Positions 32,601 through 44,373 of a stretch of DNA of 64,000 nucleotides are shown piece after piece. The translations under genes were made by a program, and so were the position numbers. The DNA lies in assembly GCF_018873765.1 (NCBI RefSeq), contig NC_057924.1:24175542-24239541 (forward strand), in the 5' to 3' direction. Each line of letters begins with the position of its first letter. The first letter of the stretch is position 1. The notes beneath the pieces are model-generated. The model had not been told where the DNA came from and made no database searches. It saw only the letters and a list, made by a program, of their open reading frames with translations. This stretch comes from Telopea speciosissima. Taxonomy: Eukaryota; Streptophyta; Magnoliopsida; Proteales; Proteaceae.

Positions 32601-33522
32601 AATATCAATTGTTCGCCCCAGTACCCCATCTACCCGCCACCAAATTGACATCGATCCTCAACCCATACCCATTGGCATGTGGGGGGTGGACATCGTAGGC
32701 GATTTCACAGCAGCATCCGGGAATCACAAGTACTTGGTAATTTCCATAGACTACTTCACCAAATGGGTCGAGGCTAAGCCATTGGCCAAAATAACAGAAA
32801 ATGAAATGGAGAAGTTCGTCCGTGACGACGTCATCTACAGGTTCAGGGTGCCAAGGATACTAGTCTCAAACAACGGGAAGCAGTTCAACAACCCCAAATT
32901 CAGAGCATTCTACCAAAGCTACAACATTGACTATCGGCCTTTCTCGGTAGCCTACCCACAGGCCAATGGTCAGGTGGAGGTGACAAACAGAACATTGCTA
33001 GAAGGGGTCAAGAAAAGGCTAGAAGGAGCCAAAGGGAAGTGGGTCGAGGAATAAATAAGCATCCTGTGGGTGTACCAAACCACAGTAAGGACACCCATAG
33101 GAGAAAGCCCATTCGGTCTAGCATACAGCACAAAGGCACTGGCACCAGTAGAGGTCCTCGCCATGTCCCATAGGGTACTGCACTTCAACGAGCGCACTTA
33201 CAACGGTGGACTCCTAGCAAACCTGGACTTCTTAGATGAGGTCCGTGAGAAGGCACTCCTAAGGAACGTGGCATATCAGCAGCAAACAGCCAAGTACTAT
33301 AACGCTAGAGTATGAGAAAGGCTCTTCCACCAGGGAGACCTAGTCCTAAGGAGGGCCAGTGGATCGCAGCCACGGAAGGAAGGGAAGCTATTAGCCAACT
33401 GGGAAGGACCTTACATAGTTTTCAAGTAAATACGTCCAGGGACATACCGCTTAAAAACTCCAGGGAGTAAGAAGATAGATCGTACCTGGAACTCAGAATA
33501 CCTGAAGAAGTACTACCAGTAA
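29626..33522 (+). pseudogene. pol of the Tat/Retand-like element: PR, RT, RNase H, aRNase H, integrase
   Basis: The protease has VLIDTRASVDVLSL, with Arg in place of the usual Gly after the catalytic Asp-Thr. Reverse transcriptase has EKWRMCVDYIDLNK, SFMDSNSRYNQI and YVDDMLVKS, so its three catalytic Asp remain. The classical RNase H is interrupted by stops near 31324, 31470 and 31670. A second, archaeal-type RNase H follows at 31820-32110. The frame shifts near 32110 and back near 32690. The integrase zinc region ends CEQY instead of CxxC; the first Asp is kept (WGVDIVGDF), the second is changed (LVSNNGKQF, normally SDNG) and the Glu is kept (NGQVEVTNR). The C-terminus ends EYLKKYYQ at 33522. 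The enzyme is dead. Confidence 0.92.
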
Positions 33523-33659
33523 GAGTAGCAGCGTTGAAGAAGCACCACCAGTAAGAGTAGTAGTAGCAGTAGCATTGTCGGCTGTCAGCCATGGCACACA
33601 GTAGGATTCCAGTTTTCAACGATAATTTAAAATTTTATTTGAGATGATTTAAAGTAAAT

Positions 33660-33910
33660 AGTTGATTTTGGGATACACTCGTCTACTCCTAACCATCGGT
33701 TGAACACCTCCAAAACACCATGGTCTCCGGACCACCAACGCGCAATGCCACCAAGGTCCGCTGACCGTCGCAATGCCACCAAGGTCCACTGCAATGCCAC
33801 CAAGGTCCATTGACCATCGAGGCTCAATGCCACCAAAGTCTGCTGACCACTAAGGCACAAGACCACCAAGGTCCGAGAACCATCAAAGCTCCAGGTCACC
33901 AAGATTGGAT
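33660..33910 (+). repeat. short form of the 33-bp minisatellite
   Basis: About five units of gcaatgccaccaaggtccgctgacc type occur after pol. They are the reverse complement of the plus-strand sequence at 3786-4600, and so the same orientation relative to each element. The family therefore carried this repeat before the gag-only form amplified it. Confidence 0.75.
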
Positions 33911-34069
33911 GACTACCAGGGCCGATTTCGATTGACCATACGCACAAATAACAAGAAACAGTACACGAGGAAGATAAGAATTTAACCATAAATAGCAAAA
34001 GAAAGAAGTCACAATAATTACAACTCGAGTTCAGAGTACACAGGTTCGACATGCAAGATACATATAAAA

Positions 34070-36202
34070 TCAAGAAGCCTTCGCTGGGGGAGTCATATCC
34101 TCCTCTGGGGGAGATGCCATCTCAGCCTTAGGTGGGCGCGCCACACCCTCCTCCGGAAGAGCAGCGCCCTCATTAGGCAGAGTAACGCCCTCCTCGGGCA
34201 CCACAGTGCTCTCCCCTGCGGGAACATCGAAGGCCGCAGCTGCAACCTAGGTCAGCGCCGCGATACCTGGGAATCGAGAGAAGTCATAACCAGGAGTCTC
34301 CTCAAGAACATAAGCGCCCAGGTCCCGGATCCCCACATCGTATATCTCTTGGTTATACTTATAGAATAGATCTGTGAGCACCAAGGACTTCTGGAACTCT
34401 GCCATAGCCCGCTCACCAGCCTCGGTTAACTTGACCTCACGACTCCGCCTCATGCCACGGAGCTCCTCCTCTAAGGCACGGATCCGGGCAAAACTCTCAG
34501 CCTCTATGGCAACAGTTCGAGAAGACATGACCCGGAGCTCCTCAGCTGTCCTCCTCTTGCTGGTGATGGCCTCCTCTCGAGCAGCTCTATGCTCCTGAAG
34601 CTCCCTCTCCATACTCCACAGCTTACGAGTCTACTGGATCTCCTAGAATGCAAAGCGCTCAAGACGGAGCACTGCCTCCATAGTACAATGCTGGACCTGC
34701 AACCGATGTAATCATTAAACACCCTCCCAGAGTGTGAGACACACAGTAACAACAAAAGTAATGGATTGAAAGGTATGACTTATCGAAGCCATGTCTTGAT
34801 AGAGGGACTGCATCAGCATTGAGTGACTCATCCCCTACAAGGCTTAACGCTCAGCTGGAAGCCTCCGCAGATCCAACCACTCCCGTGATACACCATGATA
34901 AGTCAAGACAGCACCATCCTGGAGTTCCCAGGGAAGCACCAGAGAAGAAGGAGTCGACGGGTCAGTAGCCACACTAGCAGAAGAAGAAGCCACTCCCTTA
35001 CCTCCAGCAGAGGGGGAAGTGGAAGGCCCTAGTGCAGCGGCAGCAGGACTCAGTTGCAGAAGCTTAACCCGTGGACCAGTCCTCACAGTACCGGGAGGAT
35101 CAGGACCCCCCTTCCGCTTGGCACCAATGGCCATAGAAGGAGAAGGGGCAGGAACCGAAGAAGTGCCAGCATCCACAACCCCAGTAGAAGGAACACCCAC
35201 AGGAAGGGCGGCCTGAGACACATCCCTCTGAGCAGCCCTCCTTCGTAAGTTGGCGCGGAAGACACCAATATCTGGTCGCAGGTCCACTGCATAACAATAC
35301 CAAACAAAGACAATAGACAAAGTCAGCAGCGGATACACTAAAAGAAAGATACAAGTATAAAGATCAGGTATAGAGGACAATAATCTTACCAGAACTTAGC
35401 TTCCAAAGATACAGAAAGGCCTCCGAGTCCAGCTCATGGACGTTGAATGGATCACGTCCCAGACATCGCTTGAGGGAGTCACCCTTGAAGTCACTCAACT
35501 CAAGACCACAATTCACCCTCTTGAGGTCAACAACCTCCCAAGTGGTCCGCAGTGAACATCGGGGGACCGTAGCAAAAAAGAAGCGAACCCTCCAATACTT
35601 CACCAAACTAGTAATCCTCTCGAGAAGCTCGAAATGGTAACATCCACCATCCGCCTTCTTCAACATGTAAAAGTGCGAGAATAGGGAAACGGTGGCGGCA
35701 CGCCCCCTCCGAGCAAAGAATACATAAAAGCCCAAAATAACCCTCCAAGAGTTGGGCAATACCTGCCCAGGGTGAGACGCCAGTGGTCTAACACCAACTC
35801 GACAAAATGGAAAACAAGAAAGCGAAGGCCATAGGAGAAGAAAATGAGGTAAAGATAGATCTCATCCACTCGATGAGAGAAGGCACGATCATCGGGCCCC
35901 GGGATGCGAAGTACTACCTCGAAAGGAATATGGAACTCCCGACGAAGTGAGGCCAAATCCAAGGTGGTCATGACACTGGAGATACGAGCCAACCTACTAG
36001 CAGGGTCAGTGACAGAAGGCGCTGCCCAGAAGTACTAGGACCTCTGCTCGGACTAGAGTCACTGGAAGGTCCCTCTTCCCCATCGTTAGCAGTAGGGCAA
36101 GGCAATGGGGGGGGTATCCACAGAGGAAGACGACCCCAAAGAAGGCTCCTCAGAAGACCCTACCATGACAGTGGCAAGATCAGAATCATTAGATGACGAC
36201 AT
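34070..36202 (-). pseudogene. antisense gene between pol and 3' LTR, putative gypsy-type transposon domain
   Basis: Read on the minus strand, an ATG at 36202 opens a Ser/Asp-rich N-terminus (MSSSNDSDLATVMVGSSEEP). A domain follows with LRREFHIPFEVVLRIPGPDD, DEIYLYLIFFSYGLRFLVFH and PNSWRVILGFYVFFARRG. This order matches the plant 'putative gypsy type transposon' family (Transposase_28 style), from memory. An intron is visible at about 35287-35387: TCTGGTAAGA donor and TTATGCAG acceptor join KLSS to VDLRPDIGVFRANLRR in frame. A Pro/Ser/Ala-rich linker follows, then a charged coiled-coil (EEAITSKRRTAEELRVMSSR, 34612-34250). Acidic Pro/Glu repeats end near 34070. Stops near 34250, 34625 and 34845 and frameshifts near 35750 and 36110 make it a pseudogene here. 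Its role in the element is unknown. Confidence 0.7.
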
Positions 36203-36364
36203 GAACAATAATGGAGTAGGCTACTTACTCAAAGCAATGATCTCCCAAAGTCAAGTGGCTAACGCTGGAAGGGGGAAGACAAGCTGCAACGATCAATAAG
36301 CAAATCCATCAGAAGGATTAAAAAAATAAAAGATGATGATGACAGGGAGGAAGGCTTCCATACC

Positions 36365-36760
36365 AGAAGAAAGTGGACCACGGGCGCGGCCTCGAGCAGG
36401 CGTGGACTCGGTGGGGCATGACCGGTGCGGCCTTGGTCAGACGTGGACTCGGACGAGCACGACCACACCACAAGGAGCAGGCATGGACCACCGGCGCTGC
36501 CTTAGGCGCAGCCTCAAGCAGGCATGGACTCGGGGGGCGCAGCCTCAGGCGCGTCCTTGGTCAGGTGTGGACTCGAAAGAGCACACACATAAGGAGCCGG
36601 CGCGGACCACGGGCGGGGCCTCGGACGTGGCCTCGAGTAGGCCTGGACTCGAACAAGCACGTCCTTGGGCGCGATCTCGGATGGGGTGCAGCCTCGGGTA
36701 GGCGCGGACAAGGACGGGCGCGACCTCTAGTGTGGCCTTGAACAAGCGCGGACTATGAGT
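36365..36760 (+). repeat. GC-rich degenerate repeat before the purine tract
   Basis: Phrases such as gggcgcggcctcgagcagg and cgtggactcgg recur about every 30-60 bp. This is a third distinct GC-rich array in this retrotransposon family. It creates Arg/Gly-rich open frames on both strands that are not genes. Confidence 0.65.
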
Positions 36761-37249
36761 GAGACCACAGATGAAGGGCGTGAGGTCGAGACACAAGCAC
36801 TGGGCACGAGCACGAAGGGCAACACTAGGCAAGCTACCAAGCCAAGCAAAGGCCAATGGCCAAGAGAACAAGAGGTCACACTATCCTTAGCCACCCAAAA
36901 GCAAACACTTGGGGGGCACCAAAAAACAAAGGCTAAATGTAAGGAAGAGAGAAGGATTCAAAATGAAAAAAAGTGAAAAGCACAAAGCAAGAAAGAGATG
37001 ATGAGAAAAAGTGAGAAGTGAAAAGTGAAAAAGGAAGAGAGAGGAAAGAAGAAATATATCTACAAAAAAAAAAAAAGAGAGAAAAGGAGAGAAAAACAAC
37101 AAGGTGTAAGGAGAGGGGTTTGAACCCCACGACCTCTCCCACTTCACCAGAGGACTCACAGGTACACCCTCCAAGAGAAGATTATTTGCGGCAAGCCCCT
37201 CACCGATATAAAAATGAAAACATTACTCTCTTGAACACTCCGTTCCAAG
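36761..37249 (+). other. 3' untranslated region of the Tat/Retand-like element
   Basis: Purine-rich, non-coding sequence with a run of A at 37062-37075. Nothing else is identified. Confidence 0.5.
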
Positions 37250-37264
37250 AGAGTGGGGGGCAAA
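37250..37264 (+). promoter_or_regulatory. polypurine tract
   Basis: GAGTGGGGGGCAAA directly precedes the 3' LTR. It matches the tract of the outer element. Confidence 0.8.
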
Positions 37265-38063
37265 TGATAAACCCAAATTCATACTGACCAATCGGGAGCC
37301 GCCACGTGTCCCGATCCAAGGAGGTGGGCCGTCCTAGGCCCGACGGAGAACCAGCTCAGACATGAACCACAAACATGATCACAGACCTGGCCTCCAGGCG
37401 CGGCCTCTAGGCGCAACCACACAGGCGTGGCCTCCAGGCGCGACCTCCAGGCGCGGCCTCACAGGCCCGGCCTCCTGGCGTGGCCTCATCAGGCACGGCC
37501 TCACCGGGCATGGCCTCATCAGACGTGGCCCACGGGCTCGGCCTAAGGGAGTGGATCCCCTGCGGGCACGGACCTTGGGTACGGAGCAGACTCGAACGTA
37601 GACCTGATCTAAAATCGAACCACTACCGCCGCCATCAACAAGACGTGCACCATCTTGAGGACTCTAAGCCACTGCCTACCAGTCACGTAGACTCAAACAC
37701 CATGGACCTTATCCATCACACGCAAGTGTCTATCCACAAAGGACATCAACCCTACTGGGACACTACCTCCCTTGGGAGACCACCAACCAAGGAAGAACCC
37801 TGCTACCTAGGGACTCTATCAACTACGAGGACTATTCGCCATCAAATGGGACTCTCCACACCGCCACATCCCACTATAAGAACAGAGGTATTCCACCCCA
37901 TCAACCCATCTTGAATTCTATTCATTCGTCTGTTTGCTCAGAGAGATCTAACTTAGGCATCGGAGAGTCCTAGGCCGGAACCACATCGGTTCTCCTTTGT
38001 CACTTTAGTCCTTTTGCAGGTTACGGCACCCGAGGGAGCACTGAGCGATTTCTTGACACAACA
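37265..38063 (+). repeat. 3' LTR of the Tat/Retand-like element
   Basis: This 799-bp repeat of 26785-27604 ends GACACAACA and is followed by the target duplication ATGTG at 38064. Confidence 0.9.
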
Positions 38064-38068
38064 ATGTG

Positions 38069-40440
38069 AAAGAGTAGCCATGTGGAAAGGTGATTCAGTC
38101 ATTCTTATTGTTGGATATGTAAGAAACGGTTTGGATTGTTCACGTGTAAATTCTGGTCTTCATTCGTTTAATCACTTACCCTCTGGTGTATGTTCATGCA
38201 TCCTTTAATAGTTTGGGTATTCATTTACACCCTTATAGGCATTTTTTTTTTCATTTTAAAAGAGTAAAATGTTGTAATTATCGGTCAATACCATAAAAAA
38301 GAGGTGTTAATCATGACACACAAGCCAAAAAGGTAGAAGAGGGAGGATAGGGATGCACAATTTTGAAGTACTAGTGGGATGACTCAATCCCAAATATGTG
38401 CAACAAGTTTTGGAATTTACCAATTGGGTCATTTGCAAAGACCTAGAGGCCGGCTAGAGCTAAAAGAACAGAGTTTGAGTTTAATTTTTCTCAAATTAGT
38501 GAGGCTCTTTTTTCTCAATCTTATCTAACTGAATTGATGAAATGGTACATTTTCCTTTTTATTTTTTTCACTCCTATTAATTTGAAGAATGATATTACAA
38601 CACATCCTTACCCAAAAAAAAAAAAAAAAGGATTTTACAAGGCATAGATGTCATAAATTTTTTTTTAATCTTTTGATATACATATACTACTCCTACGCTA
38701 CAACTCTATGTTCAAGCAATTTTACAAGGGAGGGGGGAAGCAGGGACATAGTTTTAGTAATTGGTATCAAATAGTCTGTATTGGTCGACACCGATACCGA
38801 TTTGATATCAATTTTATCAATTTTTACTAATTTTTAAAACTTAATACCATGTGTCACTACCCTATTGACTGTACCACCAATCAAGGTCGGTATCGTATTG
38901 ATACCAATTACCAATTCCGGCCATGTGTAGGAGAGAGAAGAGGTCCATCTTGTCGCACAAGGTGAAGGTCACTATAGGACTGACAAGATAAGATAACACA
39001 TTGATGAATGAACTTAATTCCCAGGATTTGACACTCTAATTGGAGTGAAAGAGTATTTCAGACTTTTTTAAATAGAGGTCGGAGTTAGTGATGACATTCA
39101 CTACTCCAAGAATCCATTCATATCGTGAAATCACCTTGGATGAAGAGATTCTCTTCACCCTAAGTGGCGGAAAACTTTCTATACCATGGCTTTTGGTGGA
39201 TCTGAATCATATTTGCTTGCTCAGATCCTAATGTATATAGATGTGTATAAAAACTGATACTAGGTGTATAAATTTAAGGTTTAAGGAAGAAGTAGAATCC
39301 CTCCAACTATTGCCATATTTTTTTGTTTCAATTAATTTTGTTTCTTGGAAAAAGTTGTCATTTTTTTATTACAAAATTTATAGAAGAAGAACGAAAAATA
39401 CTATAGGTGATGCAGACAATAAATTCACAAATGTCTAATGCCAATTACAATGCACATGCCAGAGAAGCTAGTAGACAAATTTTTTATATAGGGGTTGATA
39501 TGCATAAAAATAGTACACCCATGGATGATTGACACGTGGTAAAAGATCAAGTCAAAAAGATAAATTTGAGCGGAAGCTACGATGACTCGTTGAGAATCAA
39601 ATTGTCTCATCACATGGCCGCCACAAAGAGAGACTTTCTACAAGGAAGCTTTCCTTTCTTTGTTTCCTATTGGGAATCGGATTTCTTCACCCTACATTAT
39701 ATAAATAAGAAGGTATGGTACAAAATATGATACATTCAATAACGCTCAATTACTCTCACGCTTGTGCTCTTTTAATTTCCAATTCATACTATTGTTGGTC
39801 GGAGTTTTGATTTAAGAATTGAAGAGCCCCCCTTAAAGTCCGCTCTGATCCAATCTCTCTTGCTTGGTTCTTCGTTCTCAGTGCGCAGGTCCCTCCCAAC
39901 ATGATGATTCAGATTCCAATGGCAGTAGGGGTAATGGAGGGATCTTCCTTTCCTTCCCCCATAAATAAATAAAAGGAGAACTTTAATGAAAAGCTATCAA
40001 ATAATTTTGCAAATCTGGGTTTTGGGGCAAAAAACTGAATCCGAATTGATTTGAAAAAATCACAATTTTTGACACCAAGAACAATTCAGGAAATAAACAA
40101 TTAGCATGAAAAATCCAAGACTCCAAAAAGTTAGTTCTTACAAATAATTTAAGTTTTAAAATAGAGATTTACAAAACTTCATTATAAGTTAAAAGCAAAA
40201 GCAATCCATTTTTCACTCACAAAATTTTTAAACATAAAAATACAATCTCAAATTAATTTGAATCCAACCTTTTTTTCCATTATATTCTTAAATTGGTGAA
40301 ATGAATTAAATCCAATTTTTTACTTATTTTTTTAATTATTTTTAAGCTCAAATTGTTAATAGTCATCTACAGAGAACATCACATCACTTTTATGCAATAT
40401 AATGTCTTACACCAACGAAACACAAGTAACTTACCACTCA
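38069..40440. other. AT-rich spacer with one MITE-like palindromic segment
   Basis: Most of this is AT-rich sequence without coding signal. A segment at about 38757-38922 begins attggtatcaa and ends ttgataccaat, with inner ggtatcggt-type words, and resembles a MITE with inverted ends. No target duplication was established. The stretch just before 40440 is the upstream region of the gene starting at 40598. Confidence 0.45.
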
Positions 40441-40444
40441 AACA

Positions 40445-40454
40445 CTATAAAAGG
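40445..40454 (+). promoter_or_regulatory. TATA box of the four-exon gene
   Basis: CTATAAAAGG lies about 150 bp upstream of the start codon at 40598. Initiation about 30 bp downstream would give a leader of roughly 120 nt. It is the best TATA-type element in the upstream region. Confidence 0.5.
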
Positions 40455-40597
40455 CAGTCAAGGAAAAACTGAATACATAGAAATTAAGAAGCATTCAGAC
40501 ACTTCCAGAGAGACCATTGGAATGTACAAGCATCAGGAAGCGTTCTGCACTTGGGAGGAACGATTCGAGAGAGAAGAAAACACAGATTGAACTATAA

Positions 40598-43500
40598 ATG
40601 TCTGCAAGAAGAAGCCTAACAATCAAGCTATTTTGTCCCGCTTTGGCGAAGCTGGTTCCATTGGCGGCTGTGGAAGAGCAACGGCTCGACCTCGGTTCCA
40701 TTGCCCGGACCTTTGGACTCGACCCAGCGACGTTGAAGCTCAACGGTCACTTCATCAGTAGAGGTGTCGATCTCATCTCCTCGTCCGTCACCTGGAAGGC
40801 CCTCCTCTCCTTCTTCTCTGCTCGAGGTTTGTCTACAGGAGCCAACGATGCCGATGCTCTCATCGTCGACGGCAAACTCTGCAAGGCTGGAACCAAGAGT
40901 AGGCTTCTTCTTTCTTTCTAGATAAAATTTCAGTTTCATTGCTCTGGAGCTTTAATGGTTATTTGGGTTTTTTTAAATAGCTGTAATGAATTCTTTGAGA
41001 ATGCTCTGGTAAAGGTTTTAGCACTTAACCGTCGATTTGGGTAGCTTATGTTTGGGAGAATTTTTGCTAACGTGTATCGATGAAATGGTTCTGCTTGCCT
41101 CTATGTTGTGAGTTGTAGCCCTCTTGTTTTAGTTTCCTAGGGAGAAAAATTGTTGGGAAGCATGGGCGCATGAGGCTACCACCACTGCGGGGTCTGGGGA
41201 GGGTTCTTAATATACGCAACCTTACCCCTGCTTTGCAGAGAGCTATTTCTGGACTCGAACCCGTGGCCACTAAGTCGCGATGGAGTAGCCTTACCATTGC
41301 GCCGTGTAAATTCTGTAAGAAGCATGTAGCTGAAAATTCATTAGACACTTGCAAATTGCTTGGCTCATGTATGTCATTCATAACTTTCAGAAAGAATAAC
41401 CAACTGGATGATTAGTTTTCGCATGCAACCAAGAAATTAAATCTATTGGAAGGTTAATAGAGAGAAATATGTTCCATCTGAATTTCAAGATTTGATCAAG
41501 CTAATTTTTAGTCTCGCAATTAGACAGTGTGGACTGTTGGATTTGTGATATGATAGTGATGGGAATAGGTGGTATTTGTTTATGAGATGAAGAACATGGG
41601 AGTGCAAATTGTTAATATCCAGAAGTGTTGTATTAGTTGGATTGTAGTTGTTTTCCTTCCAGTTATTTGCAGTTTATAAGCATAAGTTAACTTTCATGAG
41701 ATTCAACAGAAGTGGAAGAGGCTAAAGAGAGATATTATAACCAGGAGGAGGCAGATCCTCTGTTTAATTAGATCTATAATCTTTATATATATATATAGAG
41801 AGAGAGATGACCGTTTTTTCTCATTCTTGATTCTTAGTCTTGGAGTCATGCTGGCTTTTGGAGATGCTCAAGGGACATTAATTAAGAAAAGGAAGTCTCT
41901 CTCTCTCTCTCTCTAAAATGGTTATTGGAGTACATTGATTCCCTGCAAATTATCCCAAAGCCCCATTTGTTTTCAGTTGGAAGAGGGTGAAAAAATTCAG
42001 ATGCCCACTTTATCTTATGTGCATGTAAGCAAATTTCTCAGTTCACTTTCTTCTTTCCACTTATCATTTGCAATTGATTAATTATAGTTCTTACTCATTC
42101 TAGTAGGAGAAATTTCGAGGTGCCTTTAGGGAATCAATATCAATGGGCTCCCCAAAAAATTTGTGGTTTTTCCTTGGACTAGACTGTTTTTAACAAGATG
42201 AACAAGTGAATCAAAGGTGTTGTAGCTTTTGAAGACGATAGTGATATTTTTTTCCCTGTTTTGCTCTTCATTTTTTAATTCCTATCTGATGATCCAGGAC
42301 CTAATTGTGGGCTTGAGGAATAAAAGAATAAAAAGTGGGGATATATACGTTTTCTTGATTGATTTATGAATTTTCTTATGATTTTATCTATTCGATCATA
42401 TGCTCAATGTTTTTCTCTCATCAAATCATATGAGTAGAAAAGATATCTGTTTAAATTGCAATGTTGCCACAGAATCAGCTTATTTTTACTGAATTACTCC
42501 AAAATTTTTAACTTGACTACACTGCCCTTGCCAGCTGCAATCAATCAACATTCATAATGAGAGGTTTTGCACTTTTTTCAGCCTGTTTGACAACCAGTAG
42601 TCAAAGGTGCAAAAGGGTTTTGGACCGAGGAGGTTTTACGAACTTAAATAATGTCCTTAGCAACTCAAACAAGTTGGCGTTTGCAAAATATATGTTGTAC
42701 TTACGTTGTAAGCTGCTTTTTAAGGGTATTGATAACTCAATTTCCGCTGCAAAATTAATATAATGGTGGTGTTGATGACTTTTGTACCTACAAGTACACA
42801 GGTTTTCCCAATGTAGAAACTAACATTTACTATTTGTAATTTATTAGCTCATATATTCTTCTTTGTTATGGACCTTATGGTTGATGGTTTCAAATTTAGT
42901 GATCATATATGCTTTACCCAGTTCTATTGTCATCGTCCATAGAAAACTCACATAATTGAGATTGTACTTTGCTGTCCACATGCTTCAAACTTTTAATACA
43001 ACGTCAATCAATGCTGGTGACAGAGATTCCATAGACTACTGATGTACCAACATATTCACATGCCAAATACTGCCCCTCTCCATACAGTAATCTTTGTATG
43101 GAGTTTATTAAATAGCAGCTTTGTTAAGTGCTAACCCCCCAGTTGCATCTCTTCATGATCATGTAACCGTTCAGATGGAGAACATGAAGATCACCAAAAA
43201 AATGAAAACAATGGTTTTGGTGATACAAGAAAGCCACAAGTGGAAGATGACAAGCTGCTGAACAAGAAAAGAAGATTAGGTTTGAAGCTTGATTTATTGT
43301 AGCAGTAGCATTCAGTAATGTGGACTGCAGTTCTTCCAAGTGCCAAATGTGTCATTTTCTGTGTAGTATCATTTGAAATTGAAATTCATTAATTTTTTCT
43401 GATGATATTAACATTTTTCTATTATTTTTTCAGGAAAACATGAAGCTCATCCAATAGCTGAGTGTAATGTCCTTGGTGTGAAAAGAAAGCCATGGCTAGA

Positions 43501-43846
43501 AAACACAAATCTGCTCAAGAGAAAAAAGATGGATCAAACAAACTCAGGTCCAAGAGAAACCTTCTTGTTTAATTGGAGTGACCTTATATGTGACTGCAAT
43601 TTCGTTTTTTGTTGCTAATTAAAGTTTTGGTGAATTGATTGGAGGACCTGTGCATAGAGTATTTCCTCACTGATTCACACTGTTTAGAAAATAAGGTGTT
43701 CTTTTGGGGCATTTTCAGGTTCTCAAGAGAGACAACAACTCCCATCCTGTGCCATTCCGGATACCCAATTCAAATGCAGCTACATTTTGAAGCGGTCCAG
43801 AGAAGATGAGATGGTTGCGACTTCTCCTTGCAAAAGAGCAAGATGA
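40598..43846 (+). CDS. conserved plant protein of unknown function, four exons, 215 aa
   Basis: The exons proposed are 40598-40898, 43175-43279, 43434-43547 and 43719-43846. All junctions are GT-AG and phase-compatible, and the total is 648 nt, a multiple of three. Exon 1 encodes a globular-looking region: MSARRSLTIKLFCPALAKL, then LDLGSIARTFGLDPATLKLN, GHFISRGVDLISSSVTWKAL, and GLSTGANDADALIVDGKL. I recognise the style of a small plant-specific family with no established function. Exons 2-4 encode a charged tail with NKKRRLG, VKRKPWLENTN, LLKRKKMDQ and a final PCKRAR, which look like nuclear localisation signals. Intron 1 is about 2.3 kb and holds an Au SINE; a small extra exon inside it cannot be excluded. 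The start was chosen as the first ATG after the TATA box that opens the conserved region. Confidence 0.75.
41150..41304 (-). mobile_element. Au-type SINE in intron 1
   Basis: On the minus strand it reads gcgcaatggtaaggc (box A region), then cacgggttcgagtccaga (box B), then gggtaaggttgcgtatatta, ending with ccctccccagaccccgc and a tail toward gggcccatgctt. This order is that of the widespread angiosperm Au SINE. It lies antisense inside intron 1 of the gene at 40598-43846. Confidence 0.8.
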
Positions 43847-44373
43847 TGTGCCCTTTCCCTTTTTGTTGCAAAGAAAGTGCAAAATTATGGGTCTCTCTCC
43901 CTTCATTTTGTCTTTATTCTCTCCTCTACACACGACAGAGGCAAGTTCTGCAAAGTTTTAAGGTGGTGTTGAAATCCTATTCAAATCTGAAATAGAAGCA
44001 GAATGTAAAAAAGTTATATATCCGTGAACCTAACCATCATGTATGGAGGAGACCCAGTTTTTATGTAGTTAATCTGCTGCTTTAAGAATGAAGGGAATGG
44101 CTATAGCCATCATATCTTCCAAGTTCTTCCCCCCCCTCCCCCCCTCCCCCTTCTCTCTCCTCTATTTAGGAATGAGTAGTCAAGACTCGAGAACAAAATT
44201 TTGGCATCAGTATTATCCAATTTCTGGGGAGGGGTTGGTCTCCATTATATATGAGGCTCTAAGTATAGGGTGGGAGGGATAGGAAAGTGGGTATGGTGTA
44301 GTTGGGATGGAATAACAAGAACAGAAAAGAGAAGTCAAGTGATGGGAAGAGACTGTAGCATTCAACCCTATAT
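43847..44373. other. 3' untranslated region and spacer
   Basis: The sequence downstream of the stop codon includes a C-rich tract at 44129-44150. No other gene is seen. Bases 44366-44373 (CCCTATAT) are the target duplication of the MITE that follows. Confidence 0.5.

Larger units (their letters stand above)
26785..38063 (+). mobile_element. Tat/Retand-like Ty3/gypsy retrotransposon, complete, decayed
   Basis: The element is flanked by ATGTG (26780-26784 and 38064-38068). Its LTRs are 26785-27604 and 37265-38063, starting TGATAAACCC and ending GACGCAACA or GACACAACA. Internal order is gag, protease, reverse transcriptase, RNase H, a second RNase H, integrase, then a 3.7-kb 3' region with an antisense gene, a GC-rich repeat and a purine tract. 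The second RNase H (FVDGSSNTAGSGAGF and EAEYEALLAGL) and the gag knuckle style place it in the Tat branch, near Retand. There are more than a dozen nonsense codons and several frameshifts. It is the coding-complete counterpart of the outer gag-only element at 2773-23268. Confidence 0.93.

Noticed and set aside
36333-36871. Arg/Gly-rich frames of about 110-120 codons on both strands
   Set aside because: They lie within a GC-rich degenerate repeat and overlap each other in several frames, so they are compositional artefacts.
38757-38922. A full MITE with target duplication
   Set aside because: Inverted ends attggtatcaa are visible but no flanking duplication could be matched, so it is only mentioned within the spacer.
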